A stretch of 64,000 bases of DNA from Chrysomallon squamiferum (taxonomy: Eukaryota; Mollusca; Gastropoda; Neomphalida; Peltospiridae), in the NCBI GenBank assembly GCA_012295275.1, contig CM022678.1, positions 15,106,959 through 15,170,958 of the forward strand. Reading direction: 5' to 3'. The number at the start of each line of letters is the position of its first letter. The first letter of the stretch is position 1. A model generated the notes under the pieces. The model saw only the letters and a list, made by a program, of their open reading frames with translations, searched no databases and was not told where the DNA came from. Of this stretch, positions 32,695 to 46,700 are shown one piece after another. Made by a program: the position numbers and the translations under genes.

Positions 32695-32931
32695 GTACTA
32701 CTACTAATACTACTCTAATATCATTACTACTACTACTCTTCTTACACATTACAACAAATAACAACAACAACAACAGTAATACTGTCATCGTCGTCGTTAT
32801 TTAGTTAATTTCATTTTTCTTTTTCAAATAAAGCAATTTATTGAATAAAGGTAATCAAAAATCATAAAAGACTTTCCGTAGTCCGACTGAAGGTAAATTA
32901 AACAAAACATGATAATATTATAACAAGAACT

Positions 32932-32974
<43 letters not shown>

Positions 32975-34699
32975 CTAGACATAAATTCACTGTAATCATA
33001 TTTCTGAAGATATTGACTATTTCTAATGCAACTGAAATGATTACAAATTATAAGATTTTTTTCTCAGTTTTTCATATAACTTTTCGTAGTGCTATAATAC
33101 TTAGAAAAACCGTCGCAAACTTACCTCCTATTTCAGCGTACGTCTGTTCATTCGCGTGTTTTCAGTATCGCTGTAAGCATTCGTTTACACTGGTTCGTGT
33201 AGCTCAGGAAGTGAAACAGGTACATTAAAACATTCCATATACAATCACATAACTTTGAAAAGTTGTTTCTAAACCAGACTACAGTACCGCCGACTTAAGA
33301 ATAAAATAAACTAATTCTGCTCTGTGTAGTGTACGACTACAATAACGTGAGTACCGACCCGACAGCCTGTGAATGTGAAAGATTTTTTTTTTTAATGTAC
33401 TTAAGGAGATCCTATCTAACAACTAATCGCAGCGACCTGGAAGTTCGAACTGATTGATTGGAATGAATGACTTACTTTCAACGTTATCCCATGGGTTATC
33501 AAACACTTAATCTCGATACTTCTTTAATATTCTCAGGTTTTTAAAACTTTAATAATTATTTAAATAATAATAATAATAATACAAAAAGGTATTTAATTAG
33601 GAAAATTAAATTCTATTTATATCATGATAAAGTAAGGCTATATATCAAAGTTGTTCTAATTCTCTTCTGCGACATGCATGACCAGCAAACCATCCCGCCG
33701 TTGAAAATGAAATGTTAAGACCTGGGAAAACGAGTTATAAAGGAAACTGAATAAACCATTCAGGGGTTGACGACTACGAAAACCAATACACAAAAGACGA
33801 TGTTGAATTTTAAACCATCAGATCTCTATACGTTCACCATAATTATAAAACTGCATACTCAGCTGAGCAGTTTATCTATTACATATACCAACAAAACACT
33901 CAACGTCCCGTCAGACTGTCCTAATCGAATATTTTCTAAAATATACGAATTATTTCAAGTTCGTTTATTCCGAAATCAATCATAATTGTTAAGTTCAGTG
34001 TAATACATACGCGCACACATTTGGTTTAAGCAACTGCGGGGCCCAAAGGAAAGCATAGCATAGGCCCCTACTACTGGCTAGTTAAAAAAAGAAAACGCCC
34101 CCGCCCCTCAACTCACGCCCACTATTATTACATACAACATAAACCCACCTTAATGTTTGAACAATCAGTCAGGTGTGTTTTCGAAACAAAAGGTATCTTG
34201 TCAACAGTGTTAAAAACCAATGGAAATGCCATAAACTATAGTGTAATCCCGAAAACGTGGGTCAAAGTTTAGGCCAGAAGACAAGTGTGATTAAGTTATA
34301 TATTGCGAGATTTTTCATGAACAAAGTCACTTATAATGGAAATTGTGTCAATAATTCTCAACAACGCATTCGATGCTCATCAACGTTTTTAAAACGTTTT
34401 TCATCGTTTTTTGTGCAATTTGTATATGGCGCAATTTTGAAAACGAATACTTCTCCGTGCAGTTTGTAACCATCAACACAAATGCACGCGAAGCACCATT
34501 TCAATATTAGAAAAACATGCTAAGGCGGTACACGAAATAAAAAAATCAAATAAATAAATTTAAAAAATAAAGGAGCTACGCGGGTCCCTGAAAGCACGGG
34601 GCACGCAGCATTTGCTACATCTACTACGTTGTTAATCCGGCACTGCACACACACACACACGTTTTTAAAAAAAAAAAAAAGATAATAGTTCTGTTTGTG

Positions 34700-34742
<43 letters not shown>

Positions 34743-35131
34743 GATTTTAGTTTTTTAAACTGCTGCTACTACTGCTATTACTGTTACTACACTTTTTCTC
34801 TCCCGTTATTATGTCCAGTGACCTCATATAAAACCGGGTGGTCTCATTGTTTCAGATAAAGCCACTTGTTTTAGTCAAAGTTCATTTTAATTTTCAACGT
34901 AACTGACAGTGACATGTTTAAATCATAAATCCTAGAACTTTGCACCAACTGCTACATCAAGGGAGATAATTCTTATATTTATCTGAATTTGTTTATATCG
35001 CCATTTTTGGAAACAGCCAGACTCGGAGTGGTGTGTTTGAGTATGTACTGATGTCATCATTTATGTATGGATCAATTTTAACAAAGTAATGGTATTTGTT
35101 TGGATTCATTTGATATACTGTCTTTTGCAAA
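32600..35131. other. Spacer between divergent WIP-like and MBOAT genes
   Basis: This holds AAC/ATT simple repeats (about 32650-32690 and 32936-32972), GT runs (about 34700-34740) and unclassified repeat-like text at about 34020-34120 and 34560-34645. On the minus strand, a CAG acceptor and a strong GTAAGT donor bracket 33125-33171, but that segment has stops in all frames. It could be an untranslated first exon of the WIP-like gene. Confidence 0.4.
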
Positions 35132-35637
35132 ATGCTTAAAACCGGCCAGTTTTACGCAGGATCCAGTCTGTTGACTTTTGTAGTGGACTTGGTAGGGCTT
35201 CCACTTGATCAGGTAATCATTTAAATTTGAATTATTTGTAGTCGGATACATTGTGCTGTGTTTGGTTATAAATAGTTATGATTACTGTCTATTTTTTCTT
35301 TATTTATAAAATGAAAAATTATTTCAGAAAATTGAGATTTAATTATGTAGAAATTAATTTTGGGAGTCATTAATAATTAATCTTTCGGTTACCGTAAATT
35401 TAATTTTTCATGTTGAGTTAAATTAATTAAGTTATTATTTTAGGAATGCAGCACAGACATTAAAAAAGATCTTAACATAATCAGATGCAAATGCACATCA
35501 ATTTTACAAATAAATAAAGAAATAATATTTTAATAATTTAATTTTATAATTGTTACGTTATTTAAATTTAAATTAATGTAGCTACAGCACGTACACAACT
35601 AGTTTAAATTATTTGTAAACATGTTATAATTTCATAT

Positions 35638-35703
<66 letters not shown>

Positions 35704-37080
35704 CGTGTGTGTGTGTGTGTGTGTATGCTTTAATTTGTTTTACATTATTAATTATTATTCACTTTATTGATTATATTTTTAAACTACATCAAATTGTCCT
35801 TTTATTTGTTTTAAGAGAAAAAGCAGAATTGTATTTCAAAAATAAAGAAAAATAAATAAAAAAGTATAATAATAATAATAATAAAATTAAATCAGTGAAT
35901 GGGAGGTTGCAAACTGAAATGAATCATTTTGTCATCACCTTATCAAAAACTGTCACCAGGTCAAATACAGCTGAATGAAATAAAAATAAGTTATCACATG
36001 TTTGTTTGGTTTATTCATCATACTGTGTATTTATATGAGAGTAGTAAAGAACTAAAACTTTTAAAAATAATTACTAGTTTATAATCTAAAAAAACCTGTA
36101 TTGTTATAAAACTAAATAACTGTTACTAGATGAAGAAATAAATAGTTAACCATTTTCACTTTATATTTATTTAAATGTAAATTATGTTGTGTTGTGTTGT
36201 GTTGCGTTATGTTGTTATATTGTATTATAGTATATTTAGTTATATTATATTTCATTAATTTAAATTAAAATAATATGAAAGTTTAAAATATATCTATATT
36301 TTTTTAAAGTATAATGTTTCATCCTTTTTCTGCATTCAAAGTAAAATTAAGTTTAATATTGTTGATACTGTATTTCTATACATCTTAACCATTGTCTGTC
36401 ATAAAAACAAAGATAAAAACCCATACTTACAATATATATATATTCATTTTGTAAATGTGGATAAATGCAACAATACAAACTTTATTTAATTCCACCATCA
36501 CCATGAGTTAGATTTTATGCAACGATAATTTAACCTGTTATAAAGACACAAATATTATTGCTGATTTTGTCATTTTCAAAATGTAGTTTATCTTATCAGT
36601 GTAGTACTAATCTAATAAGAGAGTTGTTTTTAATCTATTACTAACAGTAACTGTTCTCGTCTCATAAGAAAACTCTACCTGATAACATTGCTACTTTTTA
36701 AAAAAAATTCTACTTTTTTAAGTAATTAAATTGTGAAAATTATTAATTTATAAATATTTTAATAGTTTTAATATTTCAAAAATGGAAATATGTAAGTAAT
36801 GTTTATAGAATTTTAAATAATGTAATATTTTAAGAAACATTAGAAAAGTCATGTGTTCAGTCTTTGAATGACTATGAAAAAAACAACAATTTTGTGTGTG
36901 TGGGTGTTTGTGTGTGTGTTATAGATATATATCATTTAGTAATAACTTGATATAAATAACAATTTAAACAGGTCAACTCTTATTTAGTGGGCAGTTGATA
37001 AATGACAGATAACTAATATTAATTTATCTGTGATTCACATTTTACAGTTTGTTAATTAAATTTTATAGTATAAATATTCA

Positions 37081-37127
<47 letters not shown>

Positions 37128-38834
37128 ATGTGTGTGTGAAAGAAATATTAATTTAATGACTGAAAAAAGCCCTGTTCATTTGTACTTTGCTAACATGATG
37201 AATGTTATGTTTGTATTTCAGGTGAACTTTCTTTTCTGCCAAGTTGTGGCCTTGTTTTTTGCCTTTCCATTCAGGATTGTGTTTTCTGCGAAGCGATGCA
37301 GTGCAGAGACACGCCACACCATCGAGCTGGTGCTCGGAGTCAGCCTCGCCTACTTCTGCTTCGGATAGTAAGCTTCACAGACAACATCCACTCACAATCA
37401 ATACAAAGTCTGCTACATATCATACAATGTTAAAAACACAGTCAATATTTGTCTTATGAGTTGCCAAAGATTCATCATTCTTTTAAAGTAGTGATTTTTA
37501 AAAAATATTAATTTCTTTTTTTTTTCTTCTTCTTCTTTTTTTTTAAGTAAAGGTTTGGGAAATAATTTTCATGATGAATAGTTTTCTATTTTTACCAGCC
37601 AGGTAATGGTGAATGTTATTTTTCAGTCAGATGTGAAATAATGATGAACAATTTTAATTTTGAGTCTGATGTAAGATAATTATAAAAAAAAAAATTCAGT
37701 CAGATATGAAAGAATGATGAACATTTTTCAGTTAGATTTAAAATAATGATGGATATTTTTCAATCAGATGTGAGATAGTGATGAATATTTTTTTTTTTTT
37801 TTTAAATCAAGTTACAAAATAATGGTAACAACATTTTTTAGTCAGCTGTTGTGAGATGTTATGACTGTTCTTTCAGATGTTGATAAATAACGAATTAATG
37901 TTTCTTTCAGGTGTGAAATAATGATGAATTTTTAATATTTCAACAGTCAGATCTATCACCTGTTTGTGCTGAGTGTCGTCTGCTATCTGATCATGTTGAG
38001 TGGGCAGTCGTGGATGCACAAAGCCGTCTTCCTGTTCGCCATGTCCTACCTCAGCATCACCCACATCTTCAGGCAGATGTACGACTACGGAGGCTACACA
38101 CTCGACATTACAGGGTTTGTTACGCATTGATGTCTTCCTAATAGGTGCTGCTTTAATGAGTTCACAGTTAATAAATGATCTAAATATTAAGACTCTTTTC
38201 TTCATAAAGTTCATAAGTAGTATTAAGATTACACAGTGCTGATAGTAATGCTGTAAATATGAGGTACTTTATAAAGTTATAAAAGGTATAAATATTAAGG
38301 CCGTTTCTATTTAGATAAATGTAGAACAGATGGTTTCTGACATTTTTCCAGAATTTCCCCGTGTCTTTGGAGAGATTTATAATTATATAAATAAGTTTAG
38401 CACTGTAACATCACACACACTAAATATAAATCAATAGTTTATATACATAGATATGTAGATAGATAGAGGGATGTGTGAGTGTGTGTGTGTAAATAAATAT
38501 ATAATTATATATAATATTAACTTTTTCCATCAGGCCAATGATGATCATGGTGCAGAAGCTGACAAGCTTTGGGTTTGCCTATCACGATGGTTTTGTCAAG
38601 TCTGAAGAAGAGCTCAGCCCAGAACAGCAGAAGATGGCCATTAAGTAGAAAACAGCTTAAATTTGTCTTCTGACATTTTGTAACAATTCCTGCTAATGTC
38701 ATTATTTTTCACATGAATTAGGCCTGAATTTAATGTGGTTGATTAAAAAAAAACTAAGAATGAATTGGCAGATTTAAACAAAGGATCGGAGAAAAATTGA
38801 TTCTTCATGCATTATGTATGTGCACATCCAGCCA

Positions 38835-38877
<43 letters not shown>

Positions 38878-40690
38878 CACATACAAATTTACATTCTTTT
38901 CACAAAATACTTACTTGAGGCTACTATTTTGTTTCTTTTGAACACAGTTTTCTTGCTACCAAACAGAATGCTTTGGTTATTAATATATCTGTTATAACTT
39001 TACATAAATTATAAAATGTAAATAAAATTGTTGGACCTAAAACAGTTAAATAAAGTTAGAATGTTTGCAGTTTTAAATACACATCTACACACACACACAT
39101 ATTTGAATGGTGCAGATAAAGATTTGTTGTACACAACAGCTGGTGACTATAAATTATTTTACTTGCAGTGTGTGATATTTACATTTTATATCATATATTA
39201 ACTTTTATAGATACCACCCATCAGATTATATACAGATTATTATGTTTGAGAGAAATTTATTTAATTATTAAATAATTAATTATCTTCAGTTTCATTTGTC
39301 TAACAAAATCGTAAAAATAACTAAATATAATTTATTATCCATAAACTGTAATAATGCCAGCATGTAAAACCTTGTCCTGCTGATAGTTATTATTTGTACT
39401 TGAATCACCCGTTTGCTAAAAATAAAGTACAGCAGCAATAAACCTGTCTGTGACATGATTCAGTGTCTGTACATTACATCACAGCTTATTGTGAAAAGAG
39501 AAATACACACTGGGTGTCTGCAGATATAGATCAAGAGTATTTGCTGTGTTAATTAGGTGTGTTCTCTGATGAGAATTGAACATTAATTCAGTGAACAAAT
39601 TTAGGTTAGCAAGTAAGAAGAATTAAATCACTGTCGATATGCAGTTTAACTAAAATTCGGTGCATACAACAGTATCTGTTACCTGTAGTTAGTTGCATAT
39701 TATTAAAAACATCAAACTGTTAGTCAGCTGGTGCTAGAAATTAATTATGTGACAAGAGAAATGTAGTAAAATGATAAAAATATGTTAATAAATCTGATTA
39801 ATATGCTTTAGATAATATGTAAGAGAGAGAGGGGGGATGAACTCTAAAAATAGATAACAAATAAACTTGTAATTCAGCGATTGAAATGATTTGAAAGTAA
39901 ACTTGAAGAAAACCTTTCTTCAAGCATCCTCATTACATGTTTTCTTATTAGCTACACCTGATTAATAGAAAAAATGAAAAAATAACAAAGGCATATTGAA
40001 AAAGCATTTATATATTACCTAATGTTCATTTTACAAACTATATTCATTTTTATTCTCATTTTTAATAAAATTTAATTATTTTTCAGGGAACTTCCAAATC
40101 TGCTGACGTTTTTAAGTTACCTCTTTTATTTCCATGGCATCATGTGTGGACCCTTTGTCTTCTACTCAGATTACATGGAATTCATTGATGGCAGAAACTT
40201 CTCAGAAGCCAAGATACCAGAATTAACAGAAGTAATTGGACAAATATTTTACTATCAAGAATTTATTATAAAAACTGAACACATCACAGTCAGAGTGTTC
40301 AAAAAGGTTTTTTTGTTTGTTTTTTTACATTTGAAGTTCCTTCTTAATTAATTAAAATCTTATTAAAAAAATGATTTCTGACTACTTACAGCATTCAGCT
40401 AATCACCATATCAGTTAGTTAGGTGTGAAATATTTTATTTGTGAAAATCTTTCATCTGAATAAGGTGCACGTACAAGAATGATACAGTCATTTCTTAGAT
40501 GGGTTCAAGTAGATGTTTAAAGTGTTGTTTATTTTCAGGGAGATACTCAGGCTATAATCCCACCAGATCAGTTGTCACCTCTAGTAAGTATTTATTATCA
40601 CTCAGTGAACACACACACACACACACACACAGACACACATGTACAGACACACACAGACACAGACACACACACACATATACACACATGCAG

Positions 40691-40736
<46 letters not shown>

Positions 40737-40741
40737 ACACA

Positions 40742-40785
<44 letters not shown>

Positions 40786-43700
40786 TACAGACATACACAC
40801 ACACACGTACAGACTAGAGTTCAAAAACTGGTATTTAAATACCAGCAAATACCAGTTTTAGTAATTGATGGGTAATACTGATACTGAAGCACCAATACCT
40901 GTTTTCTAAATTTTAACGAGTTATGTTGAGAGATGTGTCAGTTGTTAACATAAGGTTGTGTTAGTTGCTAGTGTTTGTTCAGATGCGAGTTCAGTGCTCT
41001 TCTGTTTAATGTTCCACATTTACCTGTTTGATTGCTGACGTGTGCCATCCTAAGTTATTTTGGCAACTAGTGATAAGGGATTGGCTGCTGCTTCTCGGTT
41101 GTCGCCCAAGACACTAGATGTTTTGTGTTGTTTAAAGTCATACTTTATAAAGTATAGAGGAATGAATCAGAACTTCTCAAAAGTGGCAAAACATACAATG
41201 TACATTTTAGATAACAAACATAATTTCCTTGTTTCCTTTTTATAATATTCACATCCACATTTCTTCTTGGTTTTTTTATTGCTTGTACATTTCTTATATA
41301 CGTTTTGTACCCATTTTAAGTTGTATAAAGGTTCATTTCACCCTTTGTTCTGAAGATAGATAGGAAAAGAAGGATAATGAATAATGTTGTCAGATGAATG
41401 TCAAATAATAAATAAGATGAGTATGTATAAGAGAAAACAATGTCCACAAAAGACCTGTAAGTACCTTTTCCTATGTACAAACTAACCAAAACGAGGAAAA
41501 CTGGAGAAAAACCTGTGAAAACCGGTATTGAGAATGTCTGTCAGTAATTTACCGGTATTGATATTATTGGTAATTTGCAAACCCAAGTACAGACATACAC
41601 TAAGAAACACACACACATTCCTTAACTCAGCCCATGCTCTGTTTCACAAGCAGTTGTAATTGTGTTTTGAGTATTGTCTGTGTGTGTATTGGTGTGTACA
41701 TTTGTGTATCTGTGTTTGTGTGTGTTTGTTACAGTGTGTGCTGCTTGCTTTTCTAAGAGTTTGTATCTGTATGTGTGTGTGGCTGTGTCTGTGTGGGTGT
41801 GTGAATGTAAATATTTTTTTCCTTATTGCTTTCTACCATTTTACAACAAGTCTGCATTTCTGTTGGTATCCATTAGAAGTAAAAAAGAAACTTTTATTTT
41901 ATTTGTTTTCGTTTTCAGAAAGTGGTTGCTCAGAATCTGTTCACAGCCATATTTTTTGGAATAGTCATGGTTGGAATTGTTCCATTTTACTCCCCTGATT
42001 ATTTAGTAGGTAAGAATTGATTCTTCTGTTTAGTGTGTGTTTTTTAGCACAAACATTTTACTCAGCACAAAGTGAGAAAGTGTATAAAATAATATAGCTT
42101 AGAAAAGCATAGCTCAGCTTACATTAGGTTGTTACAGCACAGTATAGTTTAGTGTTGTGTTCTTTTGAGTTGTGTTGTGTTGTTTGTTGTGTAGTGTAGT
42201 GCAGTGTGGTTTAATATAGTATTTGTATATTTAAAGCATAGTATTGAGTAGTATTGTATAGCATAGCACAGCATAGCATAGTATATCATAGAATAGTAAT
42301 AGTATAGTGTAGTATAGTGTAGTATAGTATAGTATAGTATAGTATAGTATAGTATAGTATAGTATAGTATAGTATAGTATAGTATAGTAATGGTAATGGT
42401 AATAGTAATAGTATAGTATAGTTTATCATAGCATAGCATAGCACAGCACAGCACAGCACAGCACAGTACAGTACAGTATAGTATAGTATAGTATAGTATG
42501 GTATGGTATGGTATGGTATGGTATGGTACAGTACAGTACAATAAAAATATGGCATAGCATAGCATGGTTATAGAAGAGGATAGCATAGCCTAGGCCACAC
42601 TGTATAGATTAACTACAAAACAAGTGTGATATTTTAATTTTTTTTTCAGGTCAAGAATTTTATAGGTGTTCTCTTCTGGAACGTCATTTCTATCTGCTTA
42701 TAATAATAAGTCTAGTCAGATCAAAGTATTACTTTGCTTGGAAACTTGGTAAGTGGCTTCTAATTTTAAATACAATTGTAGAATTATAATTTATAGTGTG
42801 AGAAGTTGCGAAAGGCATTTTTATATTTTTACAGGAGGTAAATAATTTCATTATTTATTTTTACTCACATCAGTATCTTGTGGTACATAATATTTAATGT
42901 GATAGGATGAGAAATATGTTTTTTTTTTTTACAGAAAGAAATGTTTCAAATATTTAATATGGCTTAAATGCACTCAAACAATATACTGTAGTAAAATAGA
43001 TTTATTATTCTTAGTATGAGGTTGAGAGACTGACTGTTTGTGTTGTTATGGCTCAGTCTGTTACTGATGAAGTAGTGAATATCTGTAATGATTAATTTAT
43101 TATTTGTTTTCAAGAATGTATTAAAATACAATAGCTTTACCATTTTTAGTGTGAGAGGTTAGACTGATCTATAACTAAATATTTGTGTTGTGGATTGATT
43201 TGTTAATAAAAAAGTAATGAATATGTGCAATGACTAATTTAGTATTTGTTGACAAAAATGAACTTAAAATACAATAGTTTTAAAAATGTTGGTGATGTGT
43301 AACAAATATTTGTGTTGTTATGGATTGGTTTGTTACTGGTCATCTAGTGAAAGTCTCTGATGATTGATTTATAAAAGTTTTGTAAAATATGCACACATCA
43401 ACCTGTAACAAATTTATAATTTTTAGGTGTTTGTTTTGTTTACTTTTAGTTGAGGTTAGTGCTGACCTGATTTCAATGTAAACTGTCATCACTTCGGGTT
43501 ATGGACACAAATGACGTGATATCTATGTTGTGTTTTTATTCTTCTTCTTGTTGTTTACTTTGCAGGAGAAGCAGTCAACAATGCAGCAGGCCTCGGTTTC
43601 CATGGTTACGATAAACATGGTAATCCAAAATGGGATCTAGTAAACAATGTGGATATTTACAGACTGGAAGTATGTGTTCAGTTTAAAAATAACAGATCTT

Positions 43701-46700
43701 TCATCTGTCTGTCTGTCTGTCTATTTATCTATCTCTGGAAGTATGTGTTCAGTTTATAAACTTTAGTCAGTGAGAACTGAAACATCTGTTGTTAAATGTG
43801 TTTAATAATAACAGATCTTTCATCTGTCTGTCTGTCTGTCTGTCTGTTTATCTATCTCTATGTTATATAAATTCACTCAAACACAATATGCATACACAAA
43901 CAAGCATGCACACACATATTTATACATAAAGATAGTTACCTGCAAAGTCAAAAGTAAAACATTTATGTTTTTACAAAATGTGTGTTCAAGAAGTGTACAT
44001 TTTAAAATAAAACTTGATGTTTCTCTATGTGTCTTCAAGCAGTATAAGTTTAGAATTAATATACTGACAGACACAGATGTAATGTAAAAGTATAAGTTTA
44101 GAATTAACATGCTGACAGACACGGATGTAATGTAAAAGTATAAGTTTAGAATTAACATGCTGACAGACACGGATGTAATGTAAAAGTATAAGTTTAGAAT
44201 TAATATGCTGACAGACACGGATGTAATGTAAAAGTATAAGTTTAGAATTAATATGCTGACAGACACAGATGTAATGTAAAAGTATAAGTTTAGAATTAAC
44301 ATGCTGACAGACACAGATGTAATGTAAAAGTATAAGTTTAGAATTAATATGCTGACAGACACAGATGTAATGCAAAAGTATAAGTTTAGAATTAACATGC
44401 TGACAGACACAGATGTAATGCAAAAGTATAAGTTTAGAATTAATATGCTGACAGACACAGATGTAATGCAAAAGTATAAGTTTAGAATTAATATGCTGAC
44501 AGACACAGATGTAATGCAAAAGTATAAGTTTAGAATTAAGTTACTGACAGACACAGATGTAATGTAAAGGTGAAAACGTTGCTTGCAGCTGTGTTCCAGT
44601 CTGAGGGTGAACGTCGAGTGCTGGAACAAGACGAGCACGCGCTGGCTGAGGCAGGTGGTGTACGAGAGAGCCACGCTGTACCGCACGTTGTCTGTCTTCA
44701 CCGTCAGCGCCATCTGGCACGGCTTTTATCCTGGTTACTACGTCACCTTCGCTACAGGGGCTCTTTTCACACACGCAGCTAGAGAAGTGAGTTTACTAAA
44801 CATCAAAATGTCACCACGGTGTGTCTTTTGTATTTAACTTATGTGAATGTGGGGAGGATGTATGTTAGTTTCCATGGATGTATGTCTCTATCTGTATGGG
44901 TGTGTGAGTTTGTGTATGTATGTGTTTTTCTCAGGGTGTATGTATGTGTATTGCATATGCATGAGGTTATATATATGTGTATTGTATATGTGTGAGGGTA
45001 TGTATGTTGGGTATCCACTCAAAAGTTATATGCAATAGCCATACAATTTGGAAAGCCATCGAGCAGTAAGTAAGCTGGGCACCCCTGTGTGGCGAATAAT
45101 CAACTAGTGTTGACTGCTAACTGTTGTAATCACAGCTCCAGTGGGCAGCATGTGCTCGTGGTTTTATTCCAGTTATTTGGAGAAGTTGCTTTAAATAGAA
45201 GAAGGAGAAGCAGACATGTTTTCACAGTGGATCCGCAGGGCTGCCGGACAAGCTGTACTGCCACAAGACAAAATTCAAGACACATGGATTGAAACCATGG
45301 ACTCGACACCAAATGTTCCTCATGCCCAACAGTTCAGTGACTACCACGTCGTCTATTTGATTGATGATGATGCTCGCTTCCCCCTGCCACTCTGTAACCA
45401 CTCTGAGACCAATGGGCCACACACCAACAACAATCTGCATCAACTGCAGCAGAGAGTCAAGACGACCCTTCAGTTCTTAGATGCTATAGGCTGCTGGTTT
45501 TCAACCTTTTTCATACCGCAACCCCTTATGAGCAACTCAGTATGATTGATGACCCCTTTAAAAATTTTGATTCAAAAATATCTAGGGTTAGCATATTTTC
45601 ATCAACCAAAGACAGTACAAAAGGAATCTATATTCACAATGAAGGGTCCCAAACCTATCTACACATTTTAATTTATTCCTCCTTCCAAGTCAAGTTGTAA
45701 ACATACCCTCGCTCAAGAACGATCTCATGACCCCCAGAAAAAAGGCTGGTGACCTCCAGGTTAAAAACCTATGCTGTAGGCTATTTACTGAAACTTAAGT
45801 GATCAAGTTATCTGGATGAAATAAAATGTATAAATAATTATAAGCCTTTCTTTCATTTATTTATTGATGGTAGACAACAATATACAACAATGTGGGATCA
45901 TACCATTTTTTATCAGGGTAATGGGCAGATGATTAAGTGTGCACTAAACCTTGACCTGTATGGTATTAAACTGGACAAATAAGCAGATGACTAATGGGAG
46001 GTAATCGTATTTGGTATCTGTGTGAGGGTGTGTGTATATATATATAAATGTGTATTGTATCGGTGAGAGGCTGTATGTATGTGTATTGTATCTGTATGAG
46101 GGTTATATGTATGGATATTATATATGTATGTGCATTGTATCTGTGAGTATGTATATGTGCATTGTATCTGTGAGTATGTATATGTGCATTGTATGTATAT
46201 GTGCATTGTATGTATGTGTTTTGTGTGTGAAGGTATATGTATACTATATCTGTGTAGTGTATTTGTATAGTATCTGTGTGAGGGTATATGGATCTGCATT
46301 GTATCTGTGTGAGGGTATATGTATTGTATCTTTGTGAGGGTATATGTATGTGCATTGTATCTGTGTGAGGGTATATGTATGTGTACTGTATTGTGTGTAT
46401 ATATGTGGATTATATCTGTGAGGGTATATGTACGAGTACTGTGTCTGTGAGGGTATGTGTATTGTATCTGTGTGAGGGTGTATGTATGTATTGTATCTGT
46501 GAGGGTATGTGTATGTGTTCTGTATCTATGTGAGGGTATGTGAATTGTATCTGGGTGAGGGTGTATCTATGTATTGTATCTGTGTGAGGGTATGTGAATT
46601 GTATCTGGGTGGGGGTATGTGCATTGTATCTCTGAGTGTACATCTATGTGAGTGTATGTATTGTATCTGTGTGAGGGTTTACGTATCTTTGTGATGGTGT

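Noticed and set aside
33013-33228. 71-codon plus-strand frame with AG and GT at plausible ends
   Set aside because: No neighbouring plus-strand exon fits; the strong GTAAGT on the opposite strand suggests a minus-strand untranslated exon instead.
42149-42586. Minus-strand frames rich in Tyr, Ile, Leu and His
   Set aside because: Product of the pentanucleotide TAGTA array.
44041-44568. CRISPR-like array
   Set aside because: Units are contiguous with no unique spacers, and the context is a eukaryotic intron.
43877-44713. 278-codon minus-strand frame with repeated [13 protein letters not shown]
   Set aside because: It is created by the 48-bp satellite (16 codons per unit), plus the antisense of an MBOAT exon.
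45216-45545. Host gene of about 109 aa
   Set aside because: It lies in an intron amid transposon remnants, runs into a MITE, and lacks splice sites and a start context.
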